Positions 35,719 to 45,374 of a DNA stretch of 64,000 nucleotides are shown piece after piece. A program made the position numbers and the translations under genes. The notes beneath the pieces were generated by a model. That model ran no database searches. It saw only the letters and a program-made list of their open reading frames with translations, and was not told the DNA's origin. Each line of letters begins with the position of its first letter. Within the stretch, counting starts at the first letter, position 1. Source of the DNA: Litoreibacter janthinus. GTDB taxonomy: Bacteria > Pseudomonadota > Alphaproteobacteria > Rhodobacterales > Rhodobacteraceae. The stretch spans positions 3,507,922 to 3,571,921 of the forward strand of contig NZ_FOYO01000001.1 of assembly GCF_900111945.1 (NCBI RefSeq). The letters run 5' to 3'.

Positions 35719-36735
35719 TTACCGGAACGGTGGCGAGTAGATCAGGCCGCCGTCGGTCCATTGTGCGTTCAAGCCACGGGCCAGACCGATTGGGGTCGCA
35801 GCGCCGATGTTTTGCTCGAAGATTTCGCCGTAGTTACCAGCGACGCCGATCGCAGCTTTCGCCCAGCCAGCGTCCAGACCCAGCATACCGCCAAGGTCAC
35901 CTTCGGTGCCCAGCAGACGGTTGATTTCTGGGTTCTCGGTACCAGCAGACAGCTCTTCGAGGTTCACAGAAGTCACGCCCAGCTCTTCAGCTGTGATCAG
36001 TGCGTTCAGTGTCCAACGGACGATGTCAGCCCATTCGTTGTCGCCATGACGTACCAGCGGGCCCAGAGGCTCTTTGGATACGATTTCTGGCAGCAGAACA
36101 TGTGCCGATGGATCTTCGAAGTTTGCGCGCTGAGCAGCCAGTGCGGATGCGTCAGTGGTGTAAACGTCGCAAGCTCCAGCAATATATTGCTGAACAGCTT
36201 CTGCACCGGTTTCGATTGGAACTGGCTCATAAGAGATGCCGTTTGCACGGAAGAAATCCGCCAAGTTCAGCTCTGTGGTGGTACCCGTTTGGATACAGAC
36301 GGTAGCACCGTCCAGATCTTTCGCGGAAGCAACGCCCAGCTCTTTTGGAACCATGAAGCCTTGGCCGTCATAGTAGTTAACGCCAGTGAATTCGAACTTC
36401 AGGTCGACGTCACGGGAGAAAGTCCATGTGGTGTTACGTGCCAGCATGTCGATCTCGCCGGAAGCCAGCGCGGTGAAGCGTGTTTTGCCGGTTGTTGGAA
36501 CGAATTCTACAGCATTGCCGTCACCCAGGACTGCAGCCGCTACGGCGCGGCAAACAGCCACGTCGAAACCTTGCCATACGCCGGATGCGTCTGGCTCAGC
36601 AAAGCCTGGAACGCCAGTTGTCACACCGCAGTTCAGCTTGCCGCGTGCTTTAACTTCGTCAAGCGTGGCTGCCGATGCGCCGCCAGCAATGATGCCGGCA
36701 ACGGTCAGGGCGCCAAGAAAAACGGATTTTTTCAT
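35719..36735 (-). CDS. bztA: Periplasmic amino acid-binding protein (BztA/AapJ)
   Basis: A 338-residue solute-binding protein of the family-3 type. The signal peptide spans residues 1-22 (ending GGASA). The ligand-binding halves begin LNCGVTTGVPGFAEPDASG and include RNTTWTFSRD, the BztA/AapJ signature region. The ATG at 36735 has GAAGAGG eight bases upstream; 38 extra in-frame codons before it lack such a site. It captures polar amino acids in the periplasm. About 240 bases upstream separate it from the ATP12 gene and should hold the promoter; a TTTCTTAAGAAA palindrome is at 36906-36917. Confidence 0.94.
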   Translation of the reverse strand: MKKSVFLGALTVAGIIAGGASAATLDEVKARGKLNCGVTTGVPGFAEPDASGVWQGFDVAVCRAVAAAVLGDGNAVEFVPTTGKTRFTALASGEIDMLARNTTWTFSRDVDLKFEFTGVNYYDGQGFMVPKELGVASAKDLDGATVCIQTGTTTELNLADFFRANGISYEPVPIETGAEAVQQYIAGACDVYTTDASALAAQRANFEDPSAHVLLPEIVSKEPLGPLVRHGDNEWADIVRWTLNALITAEELGVTSVNLEELSAGTENPEINRLLGTEGDLGGMLGLDAGWAKAAIGVAGNYGEIFEQNIGAATPIGLARGLNAQWTDGGLIYSPPFR

Positions 36736-36978
36736 GTTTACCTCTTCCTGATGGTCCACCCCTTTGCGGGATGGTTTTTCCGACCGAGTGAAGGCCGGGA
36801 GCGATACAAACGGGAGATATACCCCGTTGGTGAGCGTGAATAAGGCCAAATCGCGCCTTGGACGTCAAGGCACTTTGCTAGATTAACGCTTGGTAAAGCA
36901 TCACATTTCTTAAGAAAATCAGGGCTTTTTCGCAAAAAGTCCAACAAAGCATCGCGATACGACCCAAACGGCCCTAAC

Positions 36979-37686
36979 TCATGCACAAAGGAGAAAAAAC
37001 GCCTCGGAGCGCATTAAGTCCCGCTTTTTGAGTTTAGCGTGCGCTTCTGCCTCGTCATCGGCACCCCATTGGGCAATCTGCCATTCCTCATCGATTCGGC
37101 TCAGGTCCCAAGCCTGTCTCGAATCCAACCGGCCACGCGTCACGGCCAATGCCAGAATAAGAGAGCCGGTGATCGCCACCAGATCATGGAAGGCCGTTAG
37201 TCGAAACGCATCCAACCCCGAGACATGCCCATGCAAAGTCGACAGCGTCTTTGGGTCCTGCGGTAGATGCATAATCCCGGTTCGCAACTGGAGAGGCGCA
37301 CCCAACTCTGTGGCAGACCAATCAACCAATGGATCCCACCCCTCTGCCTGCTTTGCCACCAGCTCTTCCGGACTCTCAGCACGGTAACATAAAAGGTCGC
37401 TATCCCCATAGGCCGCAAGCATATCGACGACCTCTGGATGCTGTACTGCAACCTTGTCCAATGCCGCGTTCGCCGCACGGGTCACAGGCATAGAAAACGG
37501 ATCGATTTTCTCGCCTTGGGAGTCCCATTCCTCGCGCATGGCTTCCGCCATCTTCAGAGTCGGCACAATTAACGGTGTCTTTAATGGCGTGCGAACCGGA
37601 CGACCGTCCAGATGGACAGCATACCCGCCCTCGACCTCATCAGCGGTCGTCTCTTTCCAGAAGCGTTTTGCGGCCCATTCGCTCAT
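36979..37686 (-). CDS. ATP12-family F1-ATPase assembly chaperone
   Basis: A 235-residue protein with the family pattern: KRFWKETTADEVEGGYAVHLDGRPVRTPLKTPL at the N-terminus (conserved FWK and DGRPVRTP blocks), a central LLCYRA segment and a C-terminal EWQIAQWGADDEAE block. ATP12 binds the F1 alpha subunit during assembly in mitochondria and alphaproteobacteria. It ends a six-gene overlapping operon, sharing four bases with the phosphatase gene. Confidence 0.92.
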   Translation of the reverse strand: MSEWAAKRFWKETTADEVEGGYAVHLDGRPVRTPLKTPLIVPTLKMAEAMREEWDSQGEKIDPFSMPVTRAANAALDKVAVQHPEVVDMLAAYGDSDLLCYRAESPEELVAKQAEGWDPLVDWSATELGAPLQLRTGIMHLPQDPKTLSTLHGHVSGLDAFRLTAFHDLVAITGSLILALAVTRGRLDSRQAWDLSRIDEEWQIAQWGADDEAEAHAKLKKRDLMRSEAFFLLCA

Positions 37687-38366
37687 GGTGTCTCTCTCCA
37701 GATGTTGCTCAATGCGGCGTCCAAATCCGCGTAAGTATCAATGAGCGCTGTCGCGCGCGTCCTCAAAATCTCTGGCGCGTGGTAACCCCAGCTGACCCCG
37801 ACTGACGCCATCGCGGCATTGGCGGCCATGTCCATGTCGTAGCTGGTATCGCCGATCATCACAGCGTGCGCAGCTTCTACGCCAGCATCGTACATGCAGC
37901 GCTCCAACATTGAAGGATGCGGCTTTGAGGGGTGGTCATCCGCTACCTGTGTCGTAACGAAATACCCGCGCAAATCATGAGCGTCCAGCAAGTGATCCAA
38001 TCCCCTGCGCGACTTGCCAGTGGCGATACCCAGCAAGACATTGTCTTGTGCATGAAGGCGCCTGATTGCATCAAGTCCACCGGGATAAAGCGGGCTGCTT
38101 TTGGTGCTATCGCGCAGCTTTCTGGAGGTCATGAAGGAGGATTTATACCCGTCCACCAGCGCGTCCCCATGCAGTTGGTAGAGCGCCGGCGACAACTTCT
38201 CGAACGCCGAATGCAGCGACAGTCCAACAATGCCCAAGATTTCGCTGCGCGTCGGCACCGGTTCCTCGATCGCTTCGAAGGTCGCAGTCATGGCCGAAAC
38301 GATATCGTCTTGGCTGTCTACCAAAGTTCCGTCGACGTCAAAGACGACCAGCTTCAGCTCTGCCAT
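37683..38366 (-). CDS. HAD-superfamily phosphatase (phosphoglycolate phosphatase-like)
   Basis: A 227-residue HAD-IA hydrolase. Motif I is FDVDGTLVDSQDD near residue 9, motif II GIATGKSRRG near 115, and motifs III/IV KPHPSML and MIGDTSYDMDMAANA. The helical cap between motifs I and II fits Gph/PpaX-type phosphatases that act on small phosphates. It overlaps rluC by 13 bases and the ATP12 gene by four, so it is translated with them. Substrate is not certain. Confidence 0.88.
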   Translation of the reverse strand: MAELKLVVFDVDGTLVDSQDDIVSAMTATFEAIEEPVPTRSEILGIVGLSLHSAFEKLSPALYQLHGDALVDGYKSSFMTSRKLRDSTKSSPLYPGGLDAIRRLHAQDNVLLGIATGKSRRGLDHLLDAHDLRGYFVTTQVADDHPSKPHPSMLERCMYDAGVEAAHAVMIGDTSYDMDMAANAAMASVGVSWGYHAPEILRTRATALIDTYADLDAALSNIWRETP

Positions 38367-39412
38367 TTCTCATCCGCATCGAAGGGGTCGTTTGGCACGT
38401 CGCTTTCGGCCCAACCCAGAAAATCCCAAGTGCGCTTCATATGATCTGGCAACTCTGCCTTCAGCGTTATCATCTTCCCGGTTACAGGATGCTCAAATTC
38501 CAGCGAACGCGCGTGCAGGTGCAGCTTTTTGCTGATCTCGTCACCCAGTTGCGAGCCCCAGCCGTCGCCCATGTTTTCCTGCCCCGAACCACCGTATTTG
38601 CCGTCGCCCACAATCGGGTGACCCATCTCCGCCATGTGCGCGCGCAACTGATGCGTCCGGCCCGTCACGGGCACAAGCGCCATCCACGAGGCACGTTGCC
38701 CCAAAAAACAGAGTGTCGCGTAATCTGTCTGCGCTCTTTTTGCGCCGGGTGTGTTCGCGACCTCATTCGGGTGGACGCAGTGCATTTTCTCACCCTCGCC
38801 CCCTTTGCCGTGGCCCGGAGCCTTCACCAGTCCGTATTTGATCGTCCCGATTTTCGGATACGGCACGCCAGCAACCATCGCCCAGTAGATCTTGCGGGTG
38901 CCGTGGTGCCGGAAGGCCGCCGTGAGAGCCGTCGCCATCGCAGGCGTGCGCGCCAGAACCAAAACACCAGAAGTATCTTTATCCAATCGGTGGACTAGCT
39001 TTGGCGTGTCATGGCGATCAAAGCTCAACGCAGCCGCCATGCCATCAACATGGCGAGTTGTCTTCGATCCGCCTTGCACCGCCAGCCCCGGCGGCTTGTT
39101 TAGCGCAATGATGTGGTCGTCCTTGTAGATCACGCAGCCGCGGATCATCTCCGCATCCGCCTTGGAGACATGCGGCATACGCGTTTGCGCCTCCATGTCC
39201 TCTTCGGTCGGCAGCGGTGGAATGCGCACTTCCTGCCCCGGTCCCACACGGGTGTTCGATTTCACCCGACCGCCATCGACGCGAATTTCGCCCTTGCGGC
39301 ACATCTTCTCGATCCGCCCTTGCGGTACATGCGGGAATTGCTTGCGGAACCAGCGGTCCAGCCGCTGCTCTGCCTCGTCGGGGCCAACTCTAAGGGTCTG
39401 AACCTTGCTCAT
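38354..39412 (-). CDS. 23S rRNA pseudouridine synthase, RluC/RluD family
   Basis: A 352-residue enzyme: an N-terminal S4 RNA-binding domain (residues about 12-75, RLDRWFRKQFPHVPQGRIEK) and the catalytic domain with HRLDKDTSGVLVLAR, where the Asp is catalytic, plus GRTHQLRAHM. It isomerises uridines in 23S rRNA; RluC is the closest fit but RluD-like specificity cannot be excluded. It overlaps both neighbours, by four bases with crcB and 13 with the HAD gene. Confidence 0.92.
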   Translation of the reverse strand: MSKVQTLRVGPDEAEQRLDRWFRKQFPHVPQGRIEKMCRKGEIRVDGGRVKSNTRVGPGQEVRIPPLPTEEDMEAQTRMPHVSKADAEMIRGCVIYKDDHIIALNKPPGLAVQGGSKTTRHVDGMAAALSFDRHDTPKLVHRLDKDTSGVLVLARTPAMATALTAAFRHHGTRKIYWAMVAGVPYPKIGTIKYGLVKAPGHGKGGEGEKMHCVHPNEVANTPGAKRAQTDYATLCFLGQRASWMALVPVTGRTHQLRAHMAEMGHPIVGDGKYGGSGQENMGDGWGSQLGDEISKKLHLHARSLEFEHPVTGKMITLKAELPDHMKRTWDFLGWAESDVPNDPFDADEKWQS

Positions 39413-39786
39413 GCGAATAGTCCTCTGGCGATCATCACGCCTGCGATCAGTCCGGCGATGGACAGGATTACGGAAGCCAGCACGTATAGACCGGCAGCGC
39501 CCGTCTGGCCACGCTCAAATAGGGTATATGCCTCAAGGGAAAAGGCAGAAAACGTGGTGAATCCGCCCAAGATACCGGTCATTACGAAGGGGCTAAGATG
39601 CGTATTCGACGTCTTGGCTGCGAACACCACAAACACCCCCATGACAAAGCTGCCAACGATATTGACCGTCAGGATCGCCAGCGGGAACCCCGGCCCAGTC
39701 AGCTTGAAAATGCCAACGCCGACCAAGAACCGCAACGCAGCCCCAATGGCCCCGCCAAGGGCAACCTGTAAAGTGGTATAAAACAT
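39409..39786 (-). CDS. crcB: Fluoride ion channel CrcB/FluC
   Basis: A 125-residue protein with four membrane helices. The family motif GGAIGAALRFLVG is at the N-terminus, and GILGGFTTFSAFSLE contains the conserved Phe and Thr/Ser positions that line the fluoride pore. It functions as an antiparallel dimer exporting fluoride. It is placed between rarA (37 bases upstream) and rluC (four-base overlap). No fluoride riboswitch is seen before it, so expression follows the operon. Confidence 0.93.
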   Translation of the reverse strand: MFYTTLQVALGGAIGAALRFLVGVGIFKLTGPGFPLAILTVNIVGSFVMGVFVVFAAKTSNTHLSPFVMTGILGGFTTFSAFSLEAYTLFERGQTGAAGLYVLASVILSIAGLIAGVMIARGLFA

Positions 39787-39823
39787 GCGCGTTCTCTCTG
39801 CCCTGCGCGACGCAGAGTCAAGT

Positions 39824-41122
39824 TCAGCGTTTCGCCCGCAGCTTGGTGAAATAGTCCAGCCGCCGCTTCAACTCCCGCTCAAACCCGCGCTCCACGGGGT
39901 TGTAGTAGACCCCGCGCTTCATCGTTTCGGGGAAGTAGTTCTGCCCCGAAAACCCGTCCTCCGCGTCGTGGTCATAGGCATAGCCGTCGCCGTAGCCTTG
40001 ATCCTTCATCAGCTTGGTCGGCGCGTTCAGGATATGCTTCGGAGGCGGCTCCGAGCCGGTCTTTTTCGCCGCCGCCATCGCATTCTTATACGCCGCATAG
40101 CCTGCGTTCGACTTGGGCGCCAAGGCCAGATAAGTCACCGCCTGCGCCAACGCCAACTCCCCTTCGGGCGAGCCAAGCCGTTCAAACGTCTCCCAAGCAT
40201 CCAGACACACCCTGTGCGCATGGGTGTCCGCCAGCCCTATATCCTCAACCGCCATGCGGGTAATCCTGCGGGCCAGATAGCGTGGGTCTTCGCCGCCCGT
40301 GAGCATCCGCGCGAACCAATACAAGGCAGCGTCGGGGTCAGAGCCACGCACTGATTTATGCAAGGCCGAGATCAGGTTGTAATGGCTGTCCCCCGATTTG
40401 TCGTATTGCGCCGCGCGACGCATCAGTCGCTTGGCCAAGCTTTCCGTATCAAGCTTGCCTTCGACTTTCCACGCAGCAACTTGTTCAATCAGGTTCAACA
40501 ACGACCGACCGTCCCCATCCGCCATTTCCAGCAGCGCCGCACGGGCATCGGGGGCCAAAGGAAGATTTCGGCCAAAATCTTTTTCCGCACGCTGTGCCAG
40601 TCGCTCCAGATCGGACAGGCTAAGCCGCGTCAGCACCAACACCTGCGCACGCGACAGCACAGCCGCGTTTAATTCGAATGACGGGTTCTCGGTGGTGGCG
40701 CCCACCAAAAGGATCGTTCCGTCCTCCATGTAGGGCAGAAAGCCGTCCTGCTGCGCTTTGTTGAACCGGTGTATTTCGTCGACGAACAGGAGCGTCCCCT
40801 GCCCGTTCTGGCGGCGGATACGCGCGGCCTCGAAGACTTTCTTTAGATCTTGAACGCCAGTGAAGATGGCACTGATCTGCACGAAATGCAGGTCCGTTTC
40901 ATCCGCGAGCAATCGAGCAATCGTGGTCTTTCCAACCCCTGGCGGCCCCCAGAAAACCAGCGATGACAGTGCATTTGACGCCAGCATAACTCCCAACGGG
41001 CTGTCCGGCCCCAACACCTGCTCCTGCCCGATCACCTCACCCAGCGTTTTCGGACGCAACCGATCCGCCAAGGGCTGCATCTTGGAAGGCGCCTTTGCGT
41101 CGGTGTCGAAAAGGTCTGCCAT
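39824..41122 (-). CDS. rarA: Replication-associated recombination protein A
   Basis: A 432-residue AAA+ ATPase of the RarA/MgsA/WRNIP1 family. It has ADRLRPKTLGEVIGQE, Walker A GPPGVGKTT near residue 55, Walker B LLFVDEIHRFNK, sensor 1 GATTENPSFELN and a C-terminal tetramerisation region. It acts at stalled replication forks together with single-strand binding protein. The start overlaps the stop of the protease gene by one base (TAATG). Confidence 0.94.
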   Translation of the reverse strand: MADLFDTDAKAPSKMQPLADRLRPKTLGEVIGQEQVLGPDSPLGVMLASNALSSLVFWGPPGVGKTTIARLLADETDLHFVQISAIFTGVQDLKKVFEAARIRRQNGQGTLLFVDEIHRFNKAQQDGFLPYMEDGTILLVGATTENPSFELNAAVLSRAQVLVLTRLSLSDLERLAQRAEKDFGRNLPLAPDARAALLEMADGDGRSLLNLIEQVAAWKVEGKLDTESLAKRLMRRAAQYDKSGDSHYNLISALHKSVRGSDPDAALYWFARMLTGGEDPRYLARRITRMAVEDIGLADTHAHRVCLDAWETFERLGSPEGELALAQAVTYLALAPKSNAGYAAYKNAMAAAKKTGSEPPPKHILNAPTKLMKDQGYGDGYAYDHDAEDGFSGQNYFPETMKRGVYYNPVERGFERELKRRLDYFTKLRAKR

Positions 41123-42504
41123 TAGATGCGGAACCGATATGAAAACCGCTGCCCGCCTCGAACCCCGTCAATGCGCCAATTGCGGCCGCGGGTGTCAGAC
41201 GCATCTTCGACGTCAGCCGTCGTGTTGATCGTTTCGCCGTTGATTTCTAGCAGCACATCGCCGACGCGAAGGCCAATACGGCCAAGAGGCCCAGAGACCT
41301 CCGTGACCACGACGCCTTCGGACATCGCCGTTGGTAGTTTCAGTTCGGACTGCACAGCGGGATTAATGTTGACGACCCCCAACCCTGCCAGTGTCCCACC
41401 CTTCACCATGCGGGCATCGCGGGGTGGAAGGTCAGGAGCTACAATAAGCGAAACTTCGGCCTGCTCGATCTCACCACCCGAAAGGTACTCGACGATAATA
41501 GTGTCCCCGACGGGTCGCACCGACATGCGGAATAGCATTTCTGGGGGTGAGTTCACCGGTTGCCCGTCAACCGACAGGACGATATCGCCCAATGCTAACC
41601 CTGCTTGCGCAAAGGGGCTGTCGGGATGCATCGAAGAGATTACCACACCCTCGGGCACGCTCAGGCCGAAGCCTTCCGCCAGTGACGAATCCACAGCTTG
41701 GCCAAAGATGCCCGCCCATGCTTGGGTGAACCTGTCATTGCCCGCACGCGCCTGCTCGACATAGCGCGCTACTAGGTTGGCTGGTATCGCGAAGCCCACG
41801 CCGTTAGACCCCCCGGACCGCGTCAGGATCGATGTGTTGATCCCGATCAGGCGCCCGTTGACGTCAATTAGCGCTCCACCGGAGTTGCCAGGATTAATGG
41901 CGGCGTCAGTTTGCAAGTAATAGCCACGTGCGTTTCCGGTGGCAGTGCCCGACCTTGCCAAACCCGAGACAATGCCCGACGTCACGGTTTGCCCAATGCC
42001 GAAGGGGTTGCCAATCGCCAGAGCCAGTTCGCCAACTTCAACGTCATCACTGTCGCGAAAGCTAAGGTGGGGCAATGGCGTATCCGCGTTGATCTTTAAA
42101 ATGGCGAGGTCGCTATCTTGGTCAGCTAGCAATATCTCTGCCTCGAATTCCCGCCGATCCGTCAAAACCACACGAATTTCGGTCGCCATGCCGACAACGT
42201 GGTAGTTGGAAACCACGATACCATCTTCGGACAGGATAACGCCTGAGCCTAGCGAGTTCTGCACTCGGGGTTGCGAAAGGCCGAAGCCGCGGAACAGATC
42301 TTCAAACATCGGATTGCCGCGGAAGGGGCTTTCCGATTGTTGCACGACGCGGTTGGCAAAGATGTTGACCACAGCAGGCGCCGCCTCTTTCACCAAGGGC
42401 GCGAAACTCAGGCTGATCTCTGTCTGGCTTTGAGGCACCTTAACTTCAGCGGCAGCGGGCAGGACACAGGCAAGGCTAATGAGAACGGGTAAAATCAGTC
42501 GCAT
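41122..42504 (-). CDS. degQ: Periplasmic Do-family serine protease (DegP/DegQ type)
   Basis: A 460-residue exported protease. Signal peptide residues 1-19. The triad is His102 (NYHVV), Asp132 (DQDSDLAIL) and Ser208 (NPGNSGGAL). Two PDZ domains follow, about 255-350 and 370-455. It degrades or holds misfolded envelope proteins. The ATG at 42504 is decided by the signal peptide and a GGAAG-type ribosome site; a longer frame adds 70 residues with no family match. It is the first gene of the rarA-crcB-rluC operon. DegP and DegQ cannot be separated from sequence alone. Confidence 0.92.
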   Translation of the reverse strand: MRLILPVLISLACVLPAAAEVKVPQSQTEISLSFAPLVKEAAPAVVNIFANRVVQQSESPFRGNPMFEDLFRGFGLSQPRVQNSLGSGVILSEDGIVVSNYHVVGMATEIRVVLTDRREFEAEILLADQDSDLAILKINADTPLPHLSFRDSDDVEVGELALAIGNPFGIGQTVTSGIVSGLARSGTATGNARGYYLQTDAAINPGNSGGALIDVNGRLIGINTSILTRSGGSNGVGFAIPANLVARYVEQARAGNDRFTQAWAGIFGQAVDSSLAEGFGLSVPEGVVISSMHPDSPFAQAGLALGDIVLSVDGQPVNSPPEMLFRMSVRPVGDTIIVEYLSGGEIEQAEVSLIVAPDLPPRDARMVKGGTLAGLGVVNINPAVQSELKLPTAMSEGVVVTEVSGPLGRIGLRVGDVLLEINGETINTTADVEDASDTRGRNWRIDGVRGGQRFSYRFRI

Positions 42505-42574
42505 GGGGCTTCCCTTTGTTGCGCGTCTCTTTGATATGCCGTCGCAGCCACAGGAATTCAATGCGCATGCTACG

Positions 42575-43120
42575 CTACAGCGCCCCTTCATATGCAAGCC
42601 GCCGTTTGCGGCGTTCTGCAAGGATCTCCAAGCGAGGATACCAGTCATAGCGCTTGTCTTCGAGCGTTTTGCTCCAAAAGAGCTTTCCGCCATAGCGCCA
42701 CGGGTCCAGCACAATCGCCTCGTACATCGTGTCGCCTTTAGCTGATATCAGCGCAGTGCTGTGAGAAATCAGGATCGGGTTCAGCCCATTGGCAATCGCG
42801 CGATGAATCTCAAGCGTCTTGAAATTTTCACTGTTGAGCTTCGCCTGCAAGTCTTCTGCCCAATGCCAGCACAGACCACGAGGGCGGTCCCCCCTGTTCA
42901 CCTTGCGGTTATGGGCGAGTGGCGTGTCGGTGATGCCATATTGCTTAGCCAATTGCAGAGGATAGTCATAGGCAATGCGCGCGGCACGAGCGGCTTCCTG
43001 AGGGTCGACATCACTTCGCAGGGCACTGATGCTAGCGGCCAAAGCGGTTATTTGCGCGTCCGTCGCTTTCGGTGGACCACCTTCGGGCGCGCCACAAGCG
43101 GCAAGCAGCAGTGTGACCAA
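42575..43120 (-). CDS. Predicted lipoprotein of unknown function, start codon uncertain
   Basis: About 181 residues from a TTG at 43120. That start leaves only MVTLLLAAC, a lipobox without the usual positive N-region. The frame is open further upstream, and an ATT at 43148-43150 would give a complete lipoprotein signal (basic FRRA then ILIFPLVTLLLAAC) with GAGG six bases before it; no ATG, GTG or TTG occurs there. The mature part contains RGLCWHWAEDLQAKL and DPWRYGGKLFW, with conserved-looking Cys, His and Trp that resemble a small papain-like fold, which is only a guess. It precedes degQ by 70 bases. Confidence 0.7.
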   Translation of the reverse strand: MVTLLLAACGAPEGGPPKATDAQITALAASISALRSDVDPQEAARAARIAYDYPLQLAKQYGITDTPLAHNRKVNRGDRPRGLCWHWAEDLQAKLNSENFKTLEIHRAIANGLNPILISHSTALISAKGDTMYEAIVLDPWRYGGKLFWSKTLEDKRYDWYPRLEILAERRKRRLAYEGAL

Positions 43121-43228
43121 CGGAAAAATGAGAATTGCGCGTCTAAAAATGGCCGGCCTCGTCGGATATTCGTTTTTTCCGCAAGCTATGCGGCACTCGA
43201 TCCGTTGTCGAGCCTATGACCAAAAAGT

Positions 43229-43257
43229 GAAAAGCCCCGCCGGTTAGGGCGGGGCTC
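43229..43257 (-). terminator. Terminator after rplQ
   Basis: A GCCCCGCC/GGCGGGGC stem with a six-base loop followed on the minus strand by TTTTCACTTTTT, about 25 bases after the rplQ stop. It ends the rpsM-rplQ unit. Confidence 0.9.
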
Positions 43258-43281
43258 TCCAGTTGCCGCGTTCGCGGCTAA

Positions 43282-43698
43282 TTATTCGGAAGCTTCTTCA
43301 GCTTCGACACGGGCTTTGTCCGCAGCACCCTTGGCAGAGACGTCGCGATCGACGAACTCGATGATCGCCATCGGCGCCATGTCGCCATAGCGGAAGCCGG
43401 CTTTCATAACCCGCACATAACCACCTTGGCGGTCTTTGTAGCGTGGACCCAGGATGTCGAACAGCTTGGCGACGTCCTTGTCTTGGCGCAGCTTCGATGC
43501 GGCCTGACGGCGGGCGTGCAGATCGCCACGTTTCGCCAGCGTGATCATCTTTTCGATGATTGGGCGAAGCTCTTTGGCTTTCGGCAGGGTTGTTTTGATT
43601 TGCTCATGCTCAATGAGCGAGCCGCACATGTTGATAAACAGCGCTTTGCGGTGCTCATGGGTACGGTTCAGGCGGCGGTAGCCTCTTGCGTGACGCAT
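43282..43698 (-). CDS. rplQ: 50S ribosomal protein L17
   Basis: 138 residues starting [17 protein letters not shown], the invariant L17 opening, with AAGGAA seven bases upstream. The acidic C-terminal tail ([11 protein letters not shown]) is normal for alphaproteobacteria. Last gene of the alpha operon, 140 bases after rpoA. Confidence 0.97.
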   Translation of the reverse strand: MRHARGYRRLNRTHEHRKALFINMCGSLIEHEQIKTTLPKAKELRPIIEKMITLAKRGDLHARRQAASKLRQDKDVAKLFDILGPRYKDRQGGYVRVMKAGFRYGDMAPMAIIEFVDRDVSAKGAADKARVEAEEASE

Positions 43699-43836
43699 TT
43701 GGTCGTTCCTTCTACTATACTTTGTACGGGTCACCGATGCGTGTCGGTGCCTCTGTTGGGGCGGAATTGCCCATATATTCCCGGTCATTTCGCCGGAATT
43801 GGGTGGGGTCCGCCCGACAGGCGAACCCCCCAAATC

Positions 43837-44853
43837 TTAGAACGCGTCTTCGAATTTCTTAGCAAGATCTTCGATGTTCTCTGGTGGCCAATCCACGATG
43901 TCCATCCCGAGATGCAAGCCCATGCCAGACAGCACTTCTTTGATCTCGTTGAGGGATTTACGACCGAAGTTCGGGGTGCGGAGCATCTCGGCTTCGGTTT
44001 TCTGGATCAGGTCACCGATGTAGACGATGTTATCGTTCTTCAGGCAGTTGGCAGAACGGACAGACAATTCCAGCTCGTCCACTTTCTTCAGCAGAAGCGG
44101 GTTGAACTCGAGTTCGTCTTCGTCGTCCTGCGCACGTGCGGACTCTGGCTCATCGAAGTTGACGAAGATGCCCAGCTGGTCCTGCAGAATGCGAGCAGCA
44201 TAGGCCACTGCATCGTCAGGTGTAAGGGAGCCGTCGGTTTCGACTTTCATCGTCAGCTTGTCATAGTCGAGCACTTGACCTTCGCGGGTCGGTTGCACGT
44301 CGTAAGACACTTTTTTGACAGGCGAAAAGATTGCATCGATCGGGATAAGACCGATTGGAGCATCTTCAGGCTTGTTCTTGTCAGCGGAAACATAGCCTTT
44401 ACCGGTGTTCACTGTCAGTTCCATGAACAGCTCGGCGCCGTCATCAAGGTGGCAGATCACGTGGTCGCGGTTCAGAATCTCGATGCCAGCGGAATCAGAG
44501 ATATCGCCAGCTGTCACGACTGCTGGCCCTTTGGCGGAAACCGACAGGCGCTTCGGCCCTTCGACTTCCATCCGGATGGCCACGCCTTTGAGGTTCAGGA
44601 TCACGTCCGTCACATCTTCGCGTACGCCTGCAATCGAGGAAAACTCGTGCAGAACGTTGTCGATTTGTACAGAGGTGATCGCCGCACCTTGCAGCGAGCT
44701 CATCAGCACGCGGCGCAGGGCGTTGCCCATGGTCAAACCAAAACCACGCTCCAGCGGCTCGGCAATCACAGTTGCTTTGCGTGCAGGGTCGTTGCCGGGC
44801 TTAACGTCCAGTTGGGTGGGCTTGATCAGCTCTTGCCAGTTCTTGTGGATCAT
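43837..44853 (-). CDS. rpoA: RNA polymerase alpha subunit
   Basis: 338 residues. The N-terminal dimerisation domain has [23 protein letters not shown], and the C-terminal domain (about 255-325) has [15 protein letters not shown] and [13 protein letters not shown], which bind UP elements and activators. The ATG at 44853 (MIHKNWQEL) has GGAGG nine bases before it, which settles the start against a Met five codons earlier. Confidence 0.98.
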   Translation of the reverse strand: MIHKNWQELIKPTQLDVKPGNDPARKATVIAEPLERGFGLTMGNALRRVLMSSLQGAAITSVQIDNVLHEFSSIAGVREDVTDVILNLKGVAIRMEVEGPKRLSVSAKGPAVVTAGDISDSAGIEILNRDHVICHLDDGAELFMELTVNTGKGYVSADKNKPEDAPIGLIPIDAIFSPVKKVSYDVQPTREGQVLDYDKLTMKVETDGSLTPDDAVAYAARILQDQLGIFVNFDEPESARAQDDEDELEFNPLLLKKVDELELSVRSANCLKNDNIVYIGDLIQKTEAEMLRTPNFGRKSLNEIKEVLSGMGLHLGMDIVDWPPENIEDLAKKFEDAF

Positions 44854-44970
44854 ATGTGTCGCCTCCATGCTCGGCCCGGATCATGTCCAATATCGGGGCC
44901 ACTCGAGGTTGAAATGACAAACACGGACCCCGCCCATTCCGGACGGGGACCGCGCGATAGAAATCGTAAG

Positions 44971-45360
44971 TTAGACGCGGCGGCGCTTTGGTGGGCGGCA
45001 GCCGTTATGTGCCATAGGCGTCACGTCGCGAATGGACGAAATCTGGAAGCCAGCAGCAGCCAGCGCACGCAGTGCGGACTCACGACCAGAACCTGGACCC
45101 TGAACTTCGACTTCGAGCGTCTTCACGCCATGTTCCTGAGCCTTGCGGCCTGCGTCTTCGGCGGCCATCTGAGCAGCGTAAGGTGTCGATTTACGCGACC
45201 CTTTGAAGCCCATGGTCCCAGCCGAGGACCAAGAGATGGCGTTGCCCTGAACGTCAGAGATCAGGATTTTGGTGTTGTTGAACGAAGAGTTCACATGTGC
45301 CACGCCTGCGGCAATGTTCTTGCGAACCTTCTTCTTAACGGTGCGTTTTTCACGTGCCAT
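44971..45360 (-). CDS. rpsK: 30S ribosomal protein S11
   Basis: 129 residues with the S11 core [33 protein letters not shown] and [10 protein letters not shown] at the end. It follows rpsM by 14 bases. The rpsD gene, often next in other groups, is absent here, as is usual in alphaproteobacteria. Confidence 0.98.
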   Translation of the reverse strand: MAREKRTVKKKVRKNIAAGVAHVNSSFNNTKILISDVQGNAISWSSAGTMGFKGSRKSTPYAAQMAAEDAGRKAQEHGVKTLEVEVQGPGSGRESALRALAAAGFQISSIRDVTPMAHNGCRPPKRRRV

Positions 45361-45374
45361 GGATCAGATTCCCC

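Noticed and set aside
35689..36843. 384-codon plus-strand frame over bztA
   Set aside because: Antisense to a clear periplasmic binding protein gene with signal peptide and ribosome site.
39787..39823. Fluoride riboswitch before crcB
   Set aside because: The gap is only 37 bases inside an operon and shows no such structure.
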